In this document: one piece after another, positions 9,390-18,931 of the stretch
Layout of the letters: every line of letters begins with the position of its first letter
Position numbering within the stretch: position 1 is the stretch's first letter
Source: Bradyrhizobium canariense
Lineage (GTDB): Bacteria > Pseudomonadota > Alphaproteobacteria > Rhizobiales > Xanthobacteraceae
Length of the DNA: 64,000 nucleotides
Direction of reading: 5' to 3'
Assembly: GCF_019402665.1 (NCBI RefSeq)
Contig: NZ_VSST01000027.1
Location: 23,264 to 87,263, forward strand
Notes under the pieces: generated by a model
Seen by the model: the letters and a program-made list of their open reading frames with translations, nothing else
What the model was told of the DNA's origin: nothing
Databases searched by the model: none
Program-made: the position numbers and the translations under genes

Positions 9390-10661
9390 ATGAGGAACCA
9401 CTTGAAAATATTGTGCTGGGCGATGGCCTCATTATTACCGATGACAGCTGCCGTGTATTCTGCGGATGTTACAACGCTTAGCCTTAGCTACTCTGATCCA
9501 AGCACTAATCAAAAAGCCGTTGAAGCAATATCCGAAGCATTCATGCAGAAGAACCCGGACATAAGATTAAAGATAGATGCGCCAATTCGTGAGCACGCCG
9601 AACTGTTGCAAAACACCCTTCGAAGCGCAATCATCGGTGACACTGTAGATGTTTCATTTCAGGGCTTGCAAAACATTCCAATCCTCGCTGAAAGAGGCTT
9701 GGCCGTCCCACTCAATAAATTCATCTCCGAACTTAAGGGCCCCGATCAGCTTCTTCCATCGGTAAGCTCCATGGTGACCTACAACGGACAAACGGTAGGC
9801 TTGCCGTTTACGGTAAGTATGCCCATCGCCTATTATAATGTCGATTTAGTCAAGGATGCGGGAGGCGATCCGCAGAAGCTTCCTAGCAGTTGGAAAGATC
9901 TATTGGCCTTGTGCAACAAGATCGCCAATATCAAGCCAAAAATCGTCGGATGCCACATCGAATACGATTCATCAGGCAATTATACCTACCAAACATTGAT
10001 CGATAGTTTTGGTGGCTCAATGATGAACGATGACCGAAACACGGTAGAATTCAACAACGACAAGGGCCTGCGTGCCCTGGAGATCCTTCGGGAGTTCGGA
10101 AACGCCGGTATGATTGATATGACCCGGGATCAGGCTCGGCAGAACTTCGCGGCCGGGAATGTGGGCATTCACTTGGGTGTCGACTCTTTATATGATTCCT
10201 TCGCAAGCCAATCCAAGGGAAGATTTGAATTGGCTTTGGGGATCACACCTATTTCTTCACCCGACGGGCGGTTGCCAGCTGGAGGCGTAGGCATCGTGAT
10301 GCTTACCAAGGATCCTAAAAAGCAGGATGCGACATGGCGATTCATACGGTTTGCGACGTGTAAAGAGGGGCAGCTGATCGTTCTCAATAAAACTGGAAAT
10401 GCGCCGATTGACCCGAGAATCTTCCGGGATGAGCTGGCGATGAAATCCGTCGATCCTGCCCGCCGGGAACGGCTTGCGCAAATTACACGTGTCAATCAGA
10501 TAGATAAAATGACGGCATGGCAGTCATTTGCCAGCCCGAATGCATCCAGGATAGTGGAAGCCGTCAAAACGGATCTGCAGGCTGTCGTTACGTTGCGGAA
10601 GAGCCCGGATGAAGCGCTCTCTTCGATGGCCGCCGAGACCAACGAGTCGTTGGCCAAATGA
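9390..10661 (+). CDS. ABC transporter extracellular solute-binding protein (family 1)
   Basis: Periplasmic receptor of a CUT1-type importer, 423 residues, typical for the family. The start ATG at 9390 follows a GGAG site and gives a clean signal peptide (MRNHLKILCWAMASLLPMTA, cleavage near VYSA/DV). The mature protein has the expected hinge-type lobes, with GLPFTVSMPIAYYNVDLVKDA and AAGNVGIHLGVDS as recognisable family stretches, ending in SSMAAETNESLAK. Its early region resembles the broken receptor at 5033. It probably feeds the ATPase/permeases at 1993-4990, since no other permeases are near. It uses more AT-rich codons than the transporter genes, suggesting a different transfer history. 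Confidence 0.9.
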   Translation: MRNHLKILCWAMASLLPMTAAVYSADVTTLSLSYSDPSTNQKAVEAISEAFMQKNPDIRLKIDAPIREHAELLQNTLRSAIIGDTVDVSFQGLQNIPILAERGLAVPLNKFISELKGPDQLLPSVSSMVTYNGQTVGLPFTVSMPIAYYNVDLVKDAGGDPQKLPSSWKDLLALCNKIANIKPKIVGCHIEYDSSGNYTYQTLIDSFGGSMMNDDRNTVEFNNDKGLRALEILREFGNAGMIDMTRDQARQNFAAGNVGIHLGVDSLYDSFASQSKGRFELALGITPISSPDGRLPAGGVGIVMLTKDPKKQDATWRFIRFATCKEGQLIVLNKTGNAPIDPRIFRDELAMKSVDPARRERLAQITRVNQIDKMTAWQSFASPNASRIVEAVKTDLQAVVTLRKSPDEALSSMAAETNESLAK

Positions 10662-10714
10662 GCGGAAGAATTCCCGTTTGACATTTAGACTCTCTCTTGA
10701 ATTGGAAGATAAAC

Positions 10715-11812
10715 GTGCTCGCTCCACTCACAACGCAAATTGTTGGCAGCTACACTAAGCCAAAATGGCTGATCCGCTATGAACGTGCTTTCCGATTCGA
10801 TGAATCCGCATGGCGGGTCGAAAGAGATGCTCGCGACCAAGCTCTTGATGACGCCGTGTGCCTGGCAGTCTTTGACCAGGAACGGGCTGGGCTGGATCTG
10901 CTGACGGACGGGGAAGCCAGGCGTGTCGCCTATGATCGTTATATTTATGCGAAACTTGACGGCATCGATTCTAAGAGTTTAGGACGACGCGAGATGCCGC
11001 AGGCACTGAATCCTGTGTGGCGGGCTACGAGAGCCAATACCGTCGAGGAACGTAATAAGGTACAAACTGAACTACCGCGCGTGGTAGCACCGGTGAGATG
11101 GCGTGAGCCGATTACAGTTGGTGACCTGGAGTTTGCCAAGAAACTTACATCTAGGCCGCTCAAGGCTACGATCGTTGGCCCTCTGACAATCATGTCGCGC
11201 ATTCTCGACGAATACTATGGCGACGAAAGGCGCCTGATTCACGCGCTCGCAAGCGCACTCAACAAGGAACTGCGAGCTCTTCAGGATGCAGGTACCTCAG
11301 TTTTACATGTAGACGAGCCGATCTTTCACTTCTTTCCTGAGAAGGCCGAAAAGATTGGGATGGCGGCAATTGAGGAACTGGCCGACGGGATATCGGTGCC
11401 ACTGATTCTCAACACGAATTATGGATCGTCATACGGTTCGGTTGAAAAGAGGCCACATGATGGGTATCGCCAAGTCCTCAGCATCATGTCGAAGATCGTT
11501 GGCATTGATGCGATCAGTCTCGAATATGAGGAGCCGGGATACACTGGCGAAATGTTGACTGCCTGCGGTGACAAGCACGTGGTTTTGGGCCTGCTAAACC
11601 TCGGTAAGACGGAGATCGAAACTCCCGAGCACATTGCCGCCCGCATTCGCGACGCATTGAAGTTTGTTCCTTTAGAGCGCCTTCATCCAACCAATGATGG
11701 TGGGTTCTGGCATGTTCAGAAAGATGTTGCCTTCGCTAAAATGAAAGCTCTGGTCGATGGCACACGGATCATTCGTTCTGAGTATAAGGCCGAACTCGCT
11801 GCGCGGAGGTAA
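10715..11812 (+). CDS. MetE-like (cobalamin-independent methionine synthase C-terminal domain) protein lacking zinc ligands
   Basis: A 365-residue TIM-barrel protein of the MetE C-terminal-domain superfamily. The N-terminal TQIVGSYTKPKWL, LTDGEARRVAYDRYIY, KATIVGPLTIMSRI and LHVDEPIF follow the single-domain family. In true MetE the zinc is held by His-x-Cys, Glu and a late Cys. Here the His-x-Cys position reads LILNTNYG, the glutamate region is retained as ISLEYEEPG, and the late cysteine region (normally NPDCG) reads HPTNDGGF. Three of four ligands therefore appear lost, so homocysteine methylation is doubtful. I prefer the GTG start at 10715 because GGAAG lies seven bases before it; a TTG at 10697 is the alternative. 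Its stop is 4 bases before the next gene's start, so the two are likely co-translated. Confidence 0.8.
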   Translation: MLAPLTTQIVGSYTKPKWLIRYERAFRFDESAWRVERDARDQALDDAVCLAVFDQERAGLDLLTDGEARRVAYDRYIYAKLDGIDSKSLGRREMPQALNPVWRATRANTVEERNKVQTELPRVVAPVRWREPITVGDLEFAKKLTSRPLKATIVGPLTIMSRILDEYYGDERRLIHALASALNKELRALQDAGTSVLHVDEPIFHFFPEKAEKIGMAAIEELADGISVPLILNTNYGSSYGSVEKRPHDGYRQVLSIMSKIVGIDAISLEYEEPGYTGEMLTACGDKHVVLGLLNLGKTEIETPEHIAARIRDALKFVPLERLHPTNDGGFWHVQKDVAFAKMKALVDGTRIIRSEYKAELAARR

Positions 11813-11816
11813 GCGC

Positions 11817-12587
11817 TTGTCCAACTCGAAGTCCTGCATCAAAATCTGTGGAACCGGCTCGAAGATACTATTGTTTGTTCATGGATTTGGTGACGATAGT
11901 ACGGCATTTTCGAATCTTGTGGAGACACAACTTGCGGAGTATTTCAGGCTCGTACTTGTTGATTTGCCAGGCTTCGGATCCAACACGACTGGCAATCTGG
12001 TTCTGCCACCGCCGCAGTATGGAGCCTATTTGGCGAAGTTAACTAGGGAGCTATTTTCTGGTTGCCAGATCGGTGTTGTTGCTCACTCTGTAGGATCGAT
12101 TATCGCGATTGATGCAATCAGGTGGCTAGGTGACTGCTTTTCCGGCTTATTCTCAATTGAAGGCAATCTGACGCGGTACGACCTATTCTTAACCAGCAAG
12201 GTGGCCGTCCGTAGTGATCCGGAATCATCCAAGATCGCGTTCTTGCGCGAACTCAGCGAGATGCACAAAGACAATCCTGTTATGGGTCGATATATGCAAG
12301 CTGTTATGAAGGCCGACGCTTACAGTCTATGGCATCTCGCGAAGTATGTCGTCCGATCGAGCGAGGGTGACAATCCAGGGCTGTCCCTTCTGGCGCTTGA
12401 GCATCCTTATCTTTTCTACTGGAACCCGGAAAACACCTCTACGGAAACGGCAAGATGGATCTCAGAAAATCGGATAGCGGACCGAAAGTTTTATGGTGCC
12501 AGTCATTGGCCAATGGTTGACGATACGACGCAAACTGCCTCAGTGATTGCTGAATTCTACCATTCGGCCACGAAACGACTTACCTGA
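11817..12587 (+). CDS. Alpha/beta hydrolase fold protein
   Basis: A 256-residue alpha/beta hydrolase. The oxyanion-hole stretch is LLFVHGFGDD, the nucleophile elbow is VVAHSVGSIIA (Ser in G/H-x-S-x-G form), and the catalytic histidine is likely in GASHWPMVDD near the C-terminus. The start is a TTG at 11817 with an excellent GGAGG seven bases upstream, which overlaps the tail of the MetE-like gene; no ATG fits. Such enzymes hydrolyse esters, lactones or C-C bonds; the substrate is unknown. It is the last gene of the plus-strand block before IS sequences begin. Confidence 0.85.
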   Translation: MSNSKSCIKICGTGSKILLFVHGFGDDSTAFSNLVETQLAEYFRLVLVDLPGFGSNTTGNLVLPPPQYGAYLAKLTRELFSGCQIGVVAHSVGSIIAIDAIRWLGDCFSGLFSIEGNLTRYDLFLTSKVAVRSDPESSKIAFLRELSEMHKDNPVMGRYMQAVMKADAYSLWHLAKYVVRSSEGDNPGLSLLALEHPYLFYWNPENTSTETARWISENRIADRKFYGASHWPMVDDTTQTASVIAEFYHSATKRLT

Positions 12588-12885
12588 CCGTCATCAGATG
12601 AGTGCGACGCGGTGCCATACTCACGCCGGGTAGTCGTCCGTTTTTTAATCGCGGGCACGGTGTCAACCCCGATAGACAAAAATGATCCGCTGCCGGGTTC
12701 ATGGTTCTTTCCGCGGTCGTCTCTATGCAGGAGCGCCGCATGATGGCGTTCAAAAGGCGTGGCATCTCGATGTGAAGAGCGCGGTGCGTAAAGCCCGCAG
12801 GGACGACTTCGAGATTGCCCACACCTTCGTCCCGGCAGGGAGGCTTGTTCCGCCGAAGGCGGATCCGGGTTGGTTTAAGACTGGT
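12588..12885. other. Short spacer between the hydrolase gene and IS110 transposase
   Basis: About 300 bases. Open frames here are short and not recognisable. It probably contains one end of the IS110 element plus older IS debris; I could not define the IS end, since IS110 elements lack clear terminal inverted repeats. Confidence 0.4.
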
Positions 12886-13911
12886 TCATGCGGTGCGCAT
12901 CTCTGCCTGGAATTCGGTGCCGTCGGTCCAGATAGCATGGAGGATGACAGCCATTTTGCGAGCCACGGCAACCTTGGCCTTTTTGGCGCCGATGCGTTTG
13001 GCCAGCTTGCTGCCCCAGCGCTTGAGCGCAGAACCTCGCCTGACAACGGTCAGCAGGACGTTCGCGGCCTCGAACAGATAAGTTCGCATCTGGTGGTTGC
13101 CGCGCTTGGAGATGCGGCCAGTACGATCCATCTCGCCGGATTGATAACGTCTTGGTGTCAGGCCTAGATAGGCACCCACGTCGGCGGAATGTCTGAAGCG
13201 AGTGGGGTTGTCGATGGTTACGACGAAGGACAGGGCAGTCAGGGGACCGATACCGGGAACGGTCATCATTCGCCGAACAGTTTGGTCGCCTTTTGCCACT
13301 GCCAGGAGCTGTCGATCGAACCTCTCAATTTGCTCGGTCAAACAGGACTGGGCAAGGACCAGCGGTGCGAAAATGTCTTGTAAATCCGGCGCTTCAGCAA
13401 GCACGGCGTCGATTTTGCGAGCCAAGTTCGTCGAGCCGGCCTTGCCGAGCACTATTCCCAACCCCTTGCACAGACCTCGCATTTGGTTGTCAATATCTCG
13501 CCGCAGATTCACCAGCTTGGTTCGAGCCGCCAGCATCGAACGGGTTTTCCAGCTCTCCGCCCCCTTCACGGCAGCTTCCCGATACCATCCCATGCGGGCC
13601 ATTTCGGCCAACCCCTTGGCGTCGTTGTGGTCCGACTTGTTGATGCGCATCGATAACGCTGCGTTGGCATGACGCGCATCAAGGCAAATGACCGGAAAGC
13701 CCAGCGCCTTGAGTTGGTGCCAAAGCCAGTTCGATAGCGAGCCTGTTTCAAAAACGATCCGCTCAGCATTGTCGGCATGACGTCGCAAGAGTTTAGCGAT
13801 GGCCTCTGGATTGGTGGGCACGCAACCTTCGAATGTCACGCTGCCGGTCTGGTCCAAAACGCAAATGCTGGTTTCTTCCATAGAGATGTCCAGACCTACG
13901 TACTGCTTCAT
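12886..13911 (-). CDS. IS110 family transposase (DEDD recombinase)
   Basis: A 341-residue IS110-type transposase that looks complete. The N-terminal DEDD domain starts MKQYVGLDISMEETSICVLD, has FETGSLSNWLWHQL and the strongly conserved NKSDHNDAKGLAEMARMGWY. The C-terminal transposase_20 domain is seen as MTVPGIGPLTALSFV, GAYLGLTPRRYQSGEMDRTG and ISKRGNHQMRTYLFEAA, carrying the serine-region motif of the family. IS110 enzymes recombine without terminal inverted repeats and are guided by a structured RNA made from the element's flanks; the roughly 270 bases upstream of the start (13912-14180) would be the place to look for it. Confidence 0.93.
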   Translation of the reverse strand: MKQYVGLDISMEETSICVLDQTGSVTFEGCVPTNPEAIAKLLRRHADNAERIVFETGSLSNWLWHQLKALGFPVICLDARHANAALSMRINKSDHNDAKGLAEMARMGWYREAAVKGAESWKTRSMLAARTKLVNLRRDIDNQMRGLCKGLGIVLGKAGSTNLARKIDAVLAEAPDLQDIFAPLVLAQSCLTEQIERFDRQLLAVAKGDQTVRRMMTVPGIGPLTALSFVVTIDNPTRFRHSADVGAYLGLTPRRYQSGEMDRTGRISKRGNHQMRTYLFEAANVLLTVVRRGSALKRWGSKLAKRIGAKKAKVAVARKMAVILHAIWTDGTEFQAEMRTA

Positions 13912-14212
13912 AGCGCTGCTCCCTTTCGATAATCCGCTAAGGCCGATCCTAACAACCCTCGTGTCCTCAAGAAGACGTCAGCCGCGATTACGCCATGTGA
14001 ACAAGCTTCTAAGCGATTGAGCAAGAGTCTGTTTTTTGGATTCGATGCGGTTTGAAATTGCAGGGAATGGGAGGTTGAGGCCGCCAAACCCAGCAATTTC
14101 GTTTTTGGATTGAACGAAGCCGCTGTGGCGGCGTGCGTGGCGAGGTGGCGTAGATCGCCTCCTGGCTGAGAGGATGGGGTGTTGGATCCCCCCTCAGAAC
14201 AGGAGTATTGAG

Positions 14213-14801
14213 ATGGCCGATTTGAGCCCTCTTCGCCGCCGCATGATCGAGGACATGACAGTCCGCAATCTGTCGCCGGCGACGCAGCGATCCTACATCA
14301 GCGCGGTTTCGAAGTTCAGCCGCTATTTCGGCCGATCGCCTGACCGGTTAGAGCTGGAAGACGTCGGGGCCATCCAAATGCATCTGGTCTCGACCGGCAT
14401 CTCATGGCCGCGCTGGACCAGATTGTCTGTGCGCTACGGTTTTTCTACGGCGTCACGCTCGGCGAGGCGCTCATCCCCATGCGCGAGAGCCCCGCAAGCT
14501 GCCAGTCGTTCTCAGCGCCGACGAAGTGATGCAGTTCCACGACGCGGTGTCGCGCCTGAAGAGCCGCGCCGCGCTCACCACCGCCTATGCGGTCAGGCTC
14601 AGAGCCTCCGAGGTCGCGGGACTGCGGATCGAGGACATCGACAGCGTTATCCGCTGGTCGCAATGCAGCGCGTCAACTGGATTGTTCACGCCAAGCGGCC
14701 CTTCAGCGGACCCGCACAGGTGCTGGCCTATCTCGGCCGCTACACCCATCGCGTCGCGATCGCCAACAGCCGGCTCGTAGCACTCGACAACGATCATGTC
14801 G
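14213..14801 (+). pseudogene. IS91-type remnant: integrase N-terminus fused by deletion to a transposase fragment
   Basis: Composite relic. It starts with the N-terminal SAM-like domain of the tyrosine recombinase that accompanies many IS91-type elements (MADLSPLRRRMIEDMTVRNL, SPATQRSYISAVSKFSRYF). A frameshift near 14400 moves the sense frame (PVVLSADEVMQFHDAVSRL, then LTTAYAVRLRASEVAGLRIE). Around 14645 it changes to a different protein: WIVHAKRPFSGPAQVLAYLG and RYTHRVAIANSRLVALDN are the conserved part of IS91/IS801-type transposases. The segment stops abruptly at 14801, where an IS66 end begins, so the IS91 relic was older and was cut by IS66 insertion. Confidence 0.8.
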
Positions 14802-15308
14802 GTAAGCGCTTAGCCGGAACCCTTGCTTCGGGATCTGGATAGCTGTGCGAGAAGCGTCACGCTTGGACGGAGGTCTGGATGGGATTGGACAGCAGAAAGG
14901 ACGTCCATTTGGACGGCTCATCGGCAGGGGCGGTGAGCCGGCTCGAGGTTCTTGAAGGGCCGTCGGGGCGCCATGTGCGCATGTGCGTTCGGAAGCGGAG
15001 AGAGCTCGGATCGTCGCCGATTACCTGGTGCCCAGGTGTCCGAGGTCGCGCGCAAGTATGGAGCGACGCGCTGGCAGATCTACGATCTGCGACTGGCGCC
15101 GGCGCTTTCGACAGCGAGGCCTGTTGCCGGCGCGGTAGGCGTCGCAGCCGACATTCGCGCCGCTGGTGGTGGTGGGAGGTGCGTTGGGGGAGCGTCAGGC
15201 GCCGGCAATCAAGCTTGAGATCGCGACCGGTGATATCGTGCTGCGGACGGATACGGCCATTGATGCCGAGCATCTGTCCCGGGTGATCCGCGTGCTGCGA
15301 GCATCACG

Positions 15309-16322
15309 ATGATCGCGGCCGGTGCTGATCCGAAGATTTACCTTGCAACGCGGTCGATCGACTTCCGCTGTGGCCACGATGGGCTTGCGGTGAAGGTGCA
15401 GGAGATGCTTCGTCTCGATCCGTTCAGCGGCGCAGCCTTCGTGTTCCGATCGAAACGAGCGGATCGGATCAAGATTTTGGTCTGGGATCGAACGGGCCTG
15501 ATATCGGAGCACAAACGCCTCGAAGTTTGCAAGTTCGTTTGGCAGATCACGGACGGCGTGCTGCGCATGTCGGCAGCGATGTTCGCGGGCCTGGATTGGA
15601 GGTTGGTCCGCCCGGAGGAAGCGCGGCGTCGGCTGGAGGTCATTCTCGGCGAACTGCGACGCGACAAGTTCGGCGCACAATCCGAGAAGCTACGACCAGA
15701 TCAATATCATTTGCCGCTCGAAGACGTGGAGACCGCACAAGGCATCCTGGACGCCGCGCAGGAGAGAGCCGAGGCGGTGATCCAGGGTCGGTCGCGGAAC
15801 GCGCCGGATCAAGGTTCTCATCGCAGTCGCGGCTGCTTGCCTGCCCATTTGCCGCGAGTGCAACGGATCATCAAGCCTGCGAGCACGCTCTGCCCGTGCG
15901 GTTGTGGCGCCATGACGAAGATCGGCGAGGACGTCAGCATGCGCCTCGACGTGATCCCAGCGCAATGGCGGTTGTTGGCCACGCGCCGCCTGAAATATAT
16001 CTGTCGCCGCTGCTCGGGCCCCGTCATGCAGGCGCACGCACCGGAGCACGTCGTGCCCGGCGGGCTGCCGACCGAAGCGGCCATCGCGCACGTGATCGTC
16101 TCCAAGTTTGGCGACCATACGCCGTTTTACCGTCAGGCCGAGATCTATGCGCGCCAGGGCATCCGCCTTGATCGGGCGACAATGGGCAATTGGTCCGGCC
16201 GCGCCTGCTTCCATCTTCAGCCCATCGCAGACCACATGTGCCGCCGCCTGGCCATGGCGGATCGTCTGTTCATGGACGAAACCACGGCCCCAATACTCGA
16301 TCCCGGGCGTGGCCAGACGAAG
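15309..16322 (+). pseudogene. IS66 tnpB-tnpC fusion, interrupted
   Basis: One open frame joins two normally separate IS66 genes. Residues 1 to about 100 are TnpB (IYLATRSIDFRCGHDGLAVK, FVFRSKRADRIKILVWDRTG). From about residue 104 it is TnpC (EVILGELRRDKFGAQSEKL, CPCGCGAMTKIGEDVSMRLD with the zinc-finger-like cysteines, HVIVSKFGDHTPFYRQAEIY, ETTAPILDPGRGQTK). The tnpB end and tnpC start are missing, so a deletion fused them. The IS66 sense ends at 16322 with GRGQTK; residues after that come from the inserted element. The missing continuation (KKGYFWAIVSDDRGHSG) is found at 19468 onward. Confidence 0.85.
16315..16322. repeat. Left copy of 8-bp target site duplication of inner IS66
   Basis: AGACGAAG immediately before the inner element; the right copy AAACGAAG is at 19465-19472. 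They differ at one base. IS66 elements make 8-bp duplications. Confidence 0.8.
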
Positions 16323-16458
16323 GTGAGCGTCACGATAGGATCACCGGTGCCCGGGCTTGACTTGCGCGGAATGCTCTGGATAGCGCGGTCGGGATGATTG
16401 ACGCCGCCGGGGCGCGGTGATGGGGTGATCCCGGTTCGGAGCGGGCAACGGGATCAGA

Positions 16459-16896
16459 ATGAACAGCGAGTCGCAGCTGCGCGAGAAGCTTCGGAAGATC
16501 GAGGCGTTGTTCGTGGGGGCCGGAACTGCTGGTGAGCGCCTTGCGGCGGAAGCCGCGCTGCAGCGGGTGCGGGCCCGGGTCGAGGAACTCGCTCGCCACG
16601 ATCCACCAATCGAACAGCAATTCTCACTTCCCGACCAGTGGTCTCGGCACCTTTTTCTGGCGCTTTGCCGCCGATATGGGCTGCGGCCGTTTCGTTATCG
16701 CCGGCAGCGACGCAACACGGTGATGGTCCGTGCGTCACGGGGCTTCGTCGATCGAGTCCTGCTGCCGGAGTTCACCGAGCTGGAGGGTGCGCTGCAAGTG
16801 TATCTGCACGAGGTGACGCTGCGCGTGATCCGCGAAGAGATCTACGACGACGCCAGCGATGCGCAGGAAGTTCCAGATGCGCTGCCGTCGAACTGA
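16459..16896 (+). CDS. Small protein with DUF2786-like N-terminus, carried in the IS66 element
   Basis: A 145-residue basic/acidic soluble protein. The N-terminal part (LREKLRKIEALFVGAGTAGE, RLAAEAALQRVRARVEELA) has the helix pattern of the DUF2786 family. A middle block rich in arginine and aromatic residues follows (DQWSRHLFLALCRRYGLRPF, RYRRQRRNTVMVRA) and an acidic end. I do not know its function. It lies inside the IS66 ends, tail to tail with tnpC (the two stop codons overlap), so it travels as a passenger. No cysteine-based metal motif or membrane segment is seen. Confidence 0.65.
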   Translation: MNSESQLREKLRKIEALFVGAGTAGERLAAEAALQRVRARVEELARHDPPIEQQFSLPDQWSRHLFLALCRRYGLRPFRYRRQRRNTVMVRASRGFVDRVLLPEFTELEGALQVYLHEVTLRVIREEIYDDASDAQEVPDALPSN

Positions 16897-18526
16897 TCAG
16901 GCGGCGAGCTTTGCCTGCGAACTATCGCGCTCGGCCTTCCAATTCCACGGCAACAGCATGTGCAGCTGATTGATCTTTGTACGTCCGGAGACGATGCGCT
17001 CGAGAACATCGGTCAGATAGTGCCGCGGGTCGATGTCGTGCAGCTTTGCCGTGTTGATGAGCGATGCAAGGGTGGGCCCAGGTTTCGGCGCCGCCCTCAC
17101 TGCCGGCGAACAAGTAATTCTTCTTTCCCAGGCCTATCGGCTTGATGCTGCGTTCAACCGTATTGCTGTCGATCTCGATGCGCCCATCATCGATGAAGCG
17201 CGTCAGGCCTTCCCAATGGTTGAGGGTGTAGCGGATCGCCTTGCCAAGGCCGGATTTCTTCGAGACTTCCAGTAGCCGCGCCTCGAGCTAGGGTTTGAAG
17301 TCCTCGATCAACGGCCTGGTGTCGGTCTGCCGCACTGCAGCCCGATGCGCCGCCGGCAGACCGCGGATGCGATCCTCGATGGCGTAGAACATCGCGATCC
17401 GTTGCAGCGCTTCCGCAGCAATCGGCGACTTCGTCGCGACGTGAACGTCCCAGAACTTCCGCCGCGCATGCGCGAAGCAGAACGCCAACTGCACCAGATG
17501 GCCGCCGTTCTTGATCAGGCCCTTGTAGGCGGCATAGCCGTCGACCTGCAGGATGCCGTGGTAGTCCCCGAACAGCTGCTTGGCGCGGATCGCCTTGCGA
17601 TCCTCAGCAAACATGTAGACTACCGCCGGCGGTGCCGGGCCGCCCCACGGACGGTCATCGGTGGCGATCGCCCAGAACTGGCAGACTTTGGTCTTGCCAC
17701 GGCCGGGATCGAGAACTGGCAGCGGCGTCTCGTCGGCAAACAGCCGCGGGTAGGACATCATTGTGTCGCGCAACAGCGTGTGAAGCGGCTTCAGCCACCA
17801 GGCGGCGCGGCCCATCCACGAGGCCAGCGTCTGCCGATCGAGCGTGATGCCTTGCGCGGCGAACATCTGTTCCTGCCGATACAGCGGCAACTGGTAGCCG
17901 TATTTCATCACCGCGATGTGGGCCAGCAAGGCTTCCGTCACCATCCCGCCATCGATCGCCTGGGCCGGCGCAGGTGCCTGCATCACACCCTGGCGGCATC
18001 CCCGGCAGCCATACCGCGGACGCACAATGCGCTTGACCCGGTACTGCATCGGAACGACGTCGAAGGCTCCCTTGACGGTCTCCCCGATCTTGTGCAGCCG
18101 CTCGCCGCAGCAAGGGCAGATGTGGCTCTCGACATCGATTACGACATCGATGCGCGGCAAATGCTCCGGAAGCTTCCCCCGGTTGCGTCGCGCCGGTCGC
18201 TTTCCACGGCCCTCCGCTCCATCAGGCAGCCTGCCTCCGGTTACGTCGTCGTTGGCCGCGGCATGACCCGCCTGTGCCGCGATGGTGAAGAGAGGCAGCT
18301 GTCCGGGATCCAGTGTCTCGGAGCGGGGACCGAAGATCGTGCGCTTGAACTGGGACAGGATCATCAGGAGCTTGTCGTTCTCCTGAACCGCAGCGTCGCG
18401 TTGGGCGATCGCCGCATCACGCTCGGCCGAAAGCGTGCTGCATTCCGCCGACAACGCCGCAAGCCTTGACGACAGCGCCATCACGGTGTGTCGGAGCAAT
18501 GCTGGATCGGAAGGCAAATCACTCAT
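16897..18526 (-). pseudogene. IS66 tnpC transposase with premature stop and frameshift
   Basis: The first 412 residues are a normal TnpC: N-terminal coiled-coil segment (LSAECSTLSAERDAAIAQRD), HICPCCGERLHKIGETVKG zinc-finger region, AHIAVMKYGYQLPLYRQEQM, LFADETPLPVLDPGRGKTKV and a DDE-type core. A TAG stop occurs after LIEDFKP (17288-17290). Beyond it the same frame continues as ARLLEVSKKSGLGKAIRYTL and HWEGLTRFIDDGRIEIDSNT, then LGKKNYLFAGSEGGAETWAH; after a frameshift near 17070 the tail ASLINTAKLHDIDPRHYLTD and MLLPWNWKAE ends at 16897. One nonsense and one frameshift mutation therefore inactivate it. Confidence 0.88.
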
Positions 18527-18580
18527 GCAGAGTGATTTTACAACAACTCCGCATGAGGGACGAGCTACTCTTGATACGGA

Positions 18581-18931
18581 TCAACCAGCTCGCGCTGGCT
18601 GATCCACAACCCGCATCGGCACACGCTTCCAGTCTGAGCCATCGAGCAGCACCGAGAGTTGAGCATGAGATAGCGGTATGACGCCTTCCTTGATCGGCGG
18701 CCAGGTGAACTGCCCCTCGATTCTTTTGTAGTAAAGGACAAGGCCGCTTCCGTCCCAGGTCAGGATCTTCACGCGATCTCGGCGCTTGGACCGGAAGACA
18801 TAAAGTCCGCCGTCGTACGGATTGGCCCCAAACGCCTCGCTCACCAGCATCGCCAGTGAGTCCATCCCCTGACGGAAATCGATCGGCTGCGTCGCGATCC
18901 AGATCGACAACCCAGGTCGGAGCCCGATCAT
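18581..18931 (-). CDS. tnpB: IS66 family accessory protein TnpB
   Basis: A 116-residue IS66 Orf2 protein, the usual length. It begins MIGLRPGLSIWIATQPIDFR with the conserved GMDSL after it, and contains YVFRSKRRDRVKILTWDGSG and FTWPPIKEGVIPLSHAQLS. The ATG at 18931 overlaps the tnpA stop by 4 bases, which favours it over a start 36 bases upstream. Required together with TnpA and TnpC for IS66 movement; its exact biochemical role is not established. Confidence 0.9.
   Translation of the reverse strand: MIGLRPGLSIWIATQPIDFRQGMDSLAMLVSEAFGANPYDGGLYVFRSKRRDRVKILTWDGSGLVLYYKRIEGQFTWPPIKEGVIPLSHAQLSVLLDGSDWKRVPMRVVDQPARAG

Larger units (their letters stand above)
14802..16322 (+). mobile_element. 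Left part of an IS66 family element, interrupted by a second IS66
   Basis: The left end starts at GTAAGCGCTTAGCCGG (14802), which matches the IS66 terminal pattern GTAAGCG. A degenerate tnpA follows (sense fragment VSEVARKYGATRWQIYDLR near 15040), then tnpB fused to tnpC. The element breaks at 16322 inside tnpC, where the inner IS66 begins, and resumes at 19465 with the next tnpC residues. Its right end is not visible in the window; an isolated tnpC tail at 24110-24260 is of the same type. Confidence 0.85.

Noticed and set aside
14100..14200. Possible CRISPR-like short repeats near IS sequences
   Set aside because: No regularly spaced repeats here or anywhere in the window; only IS ends and target duplications.
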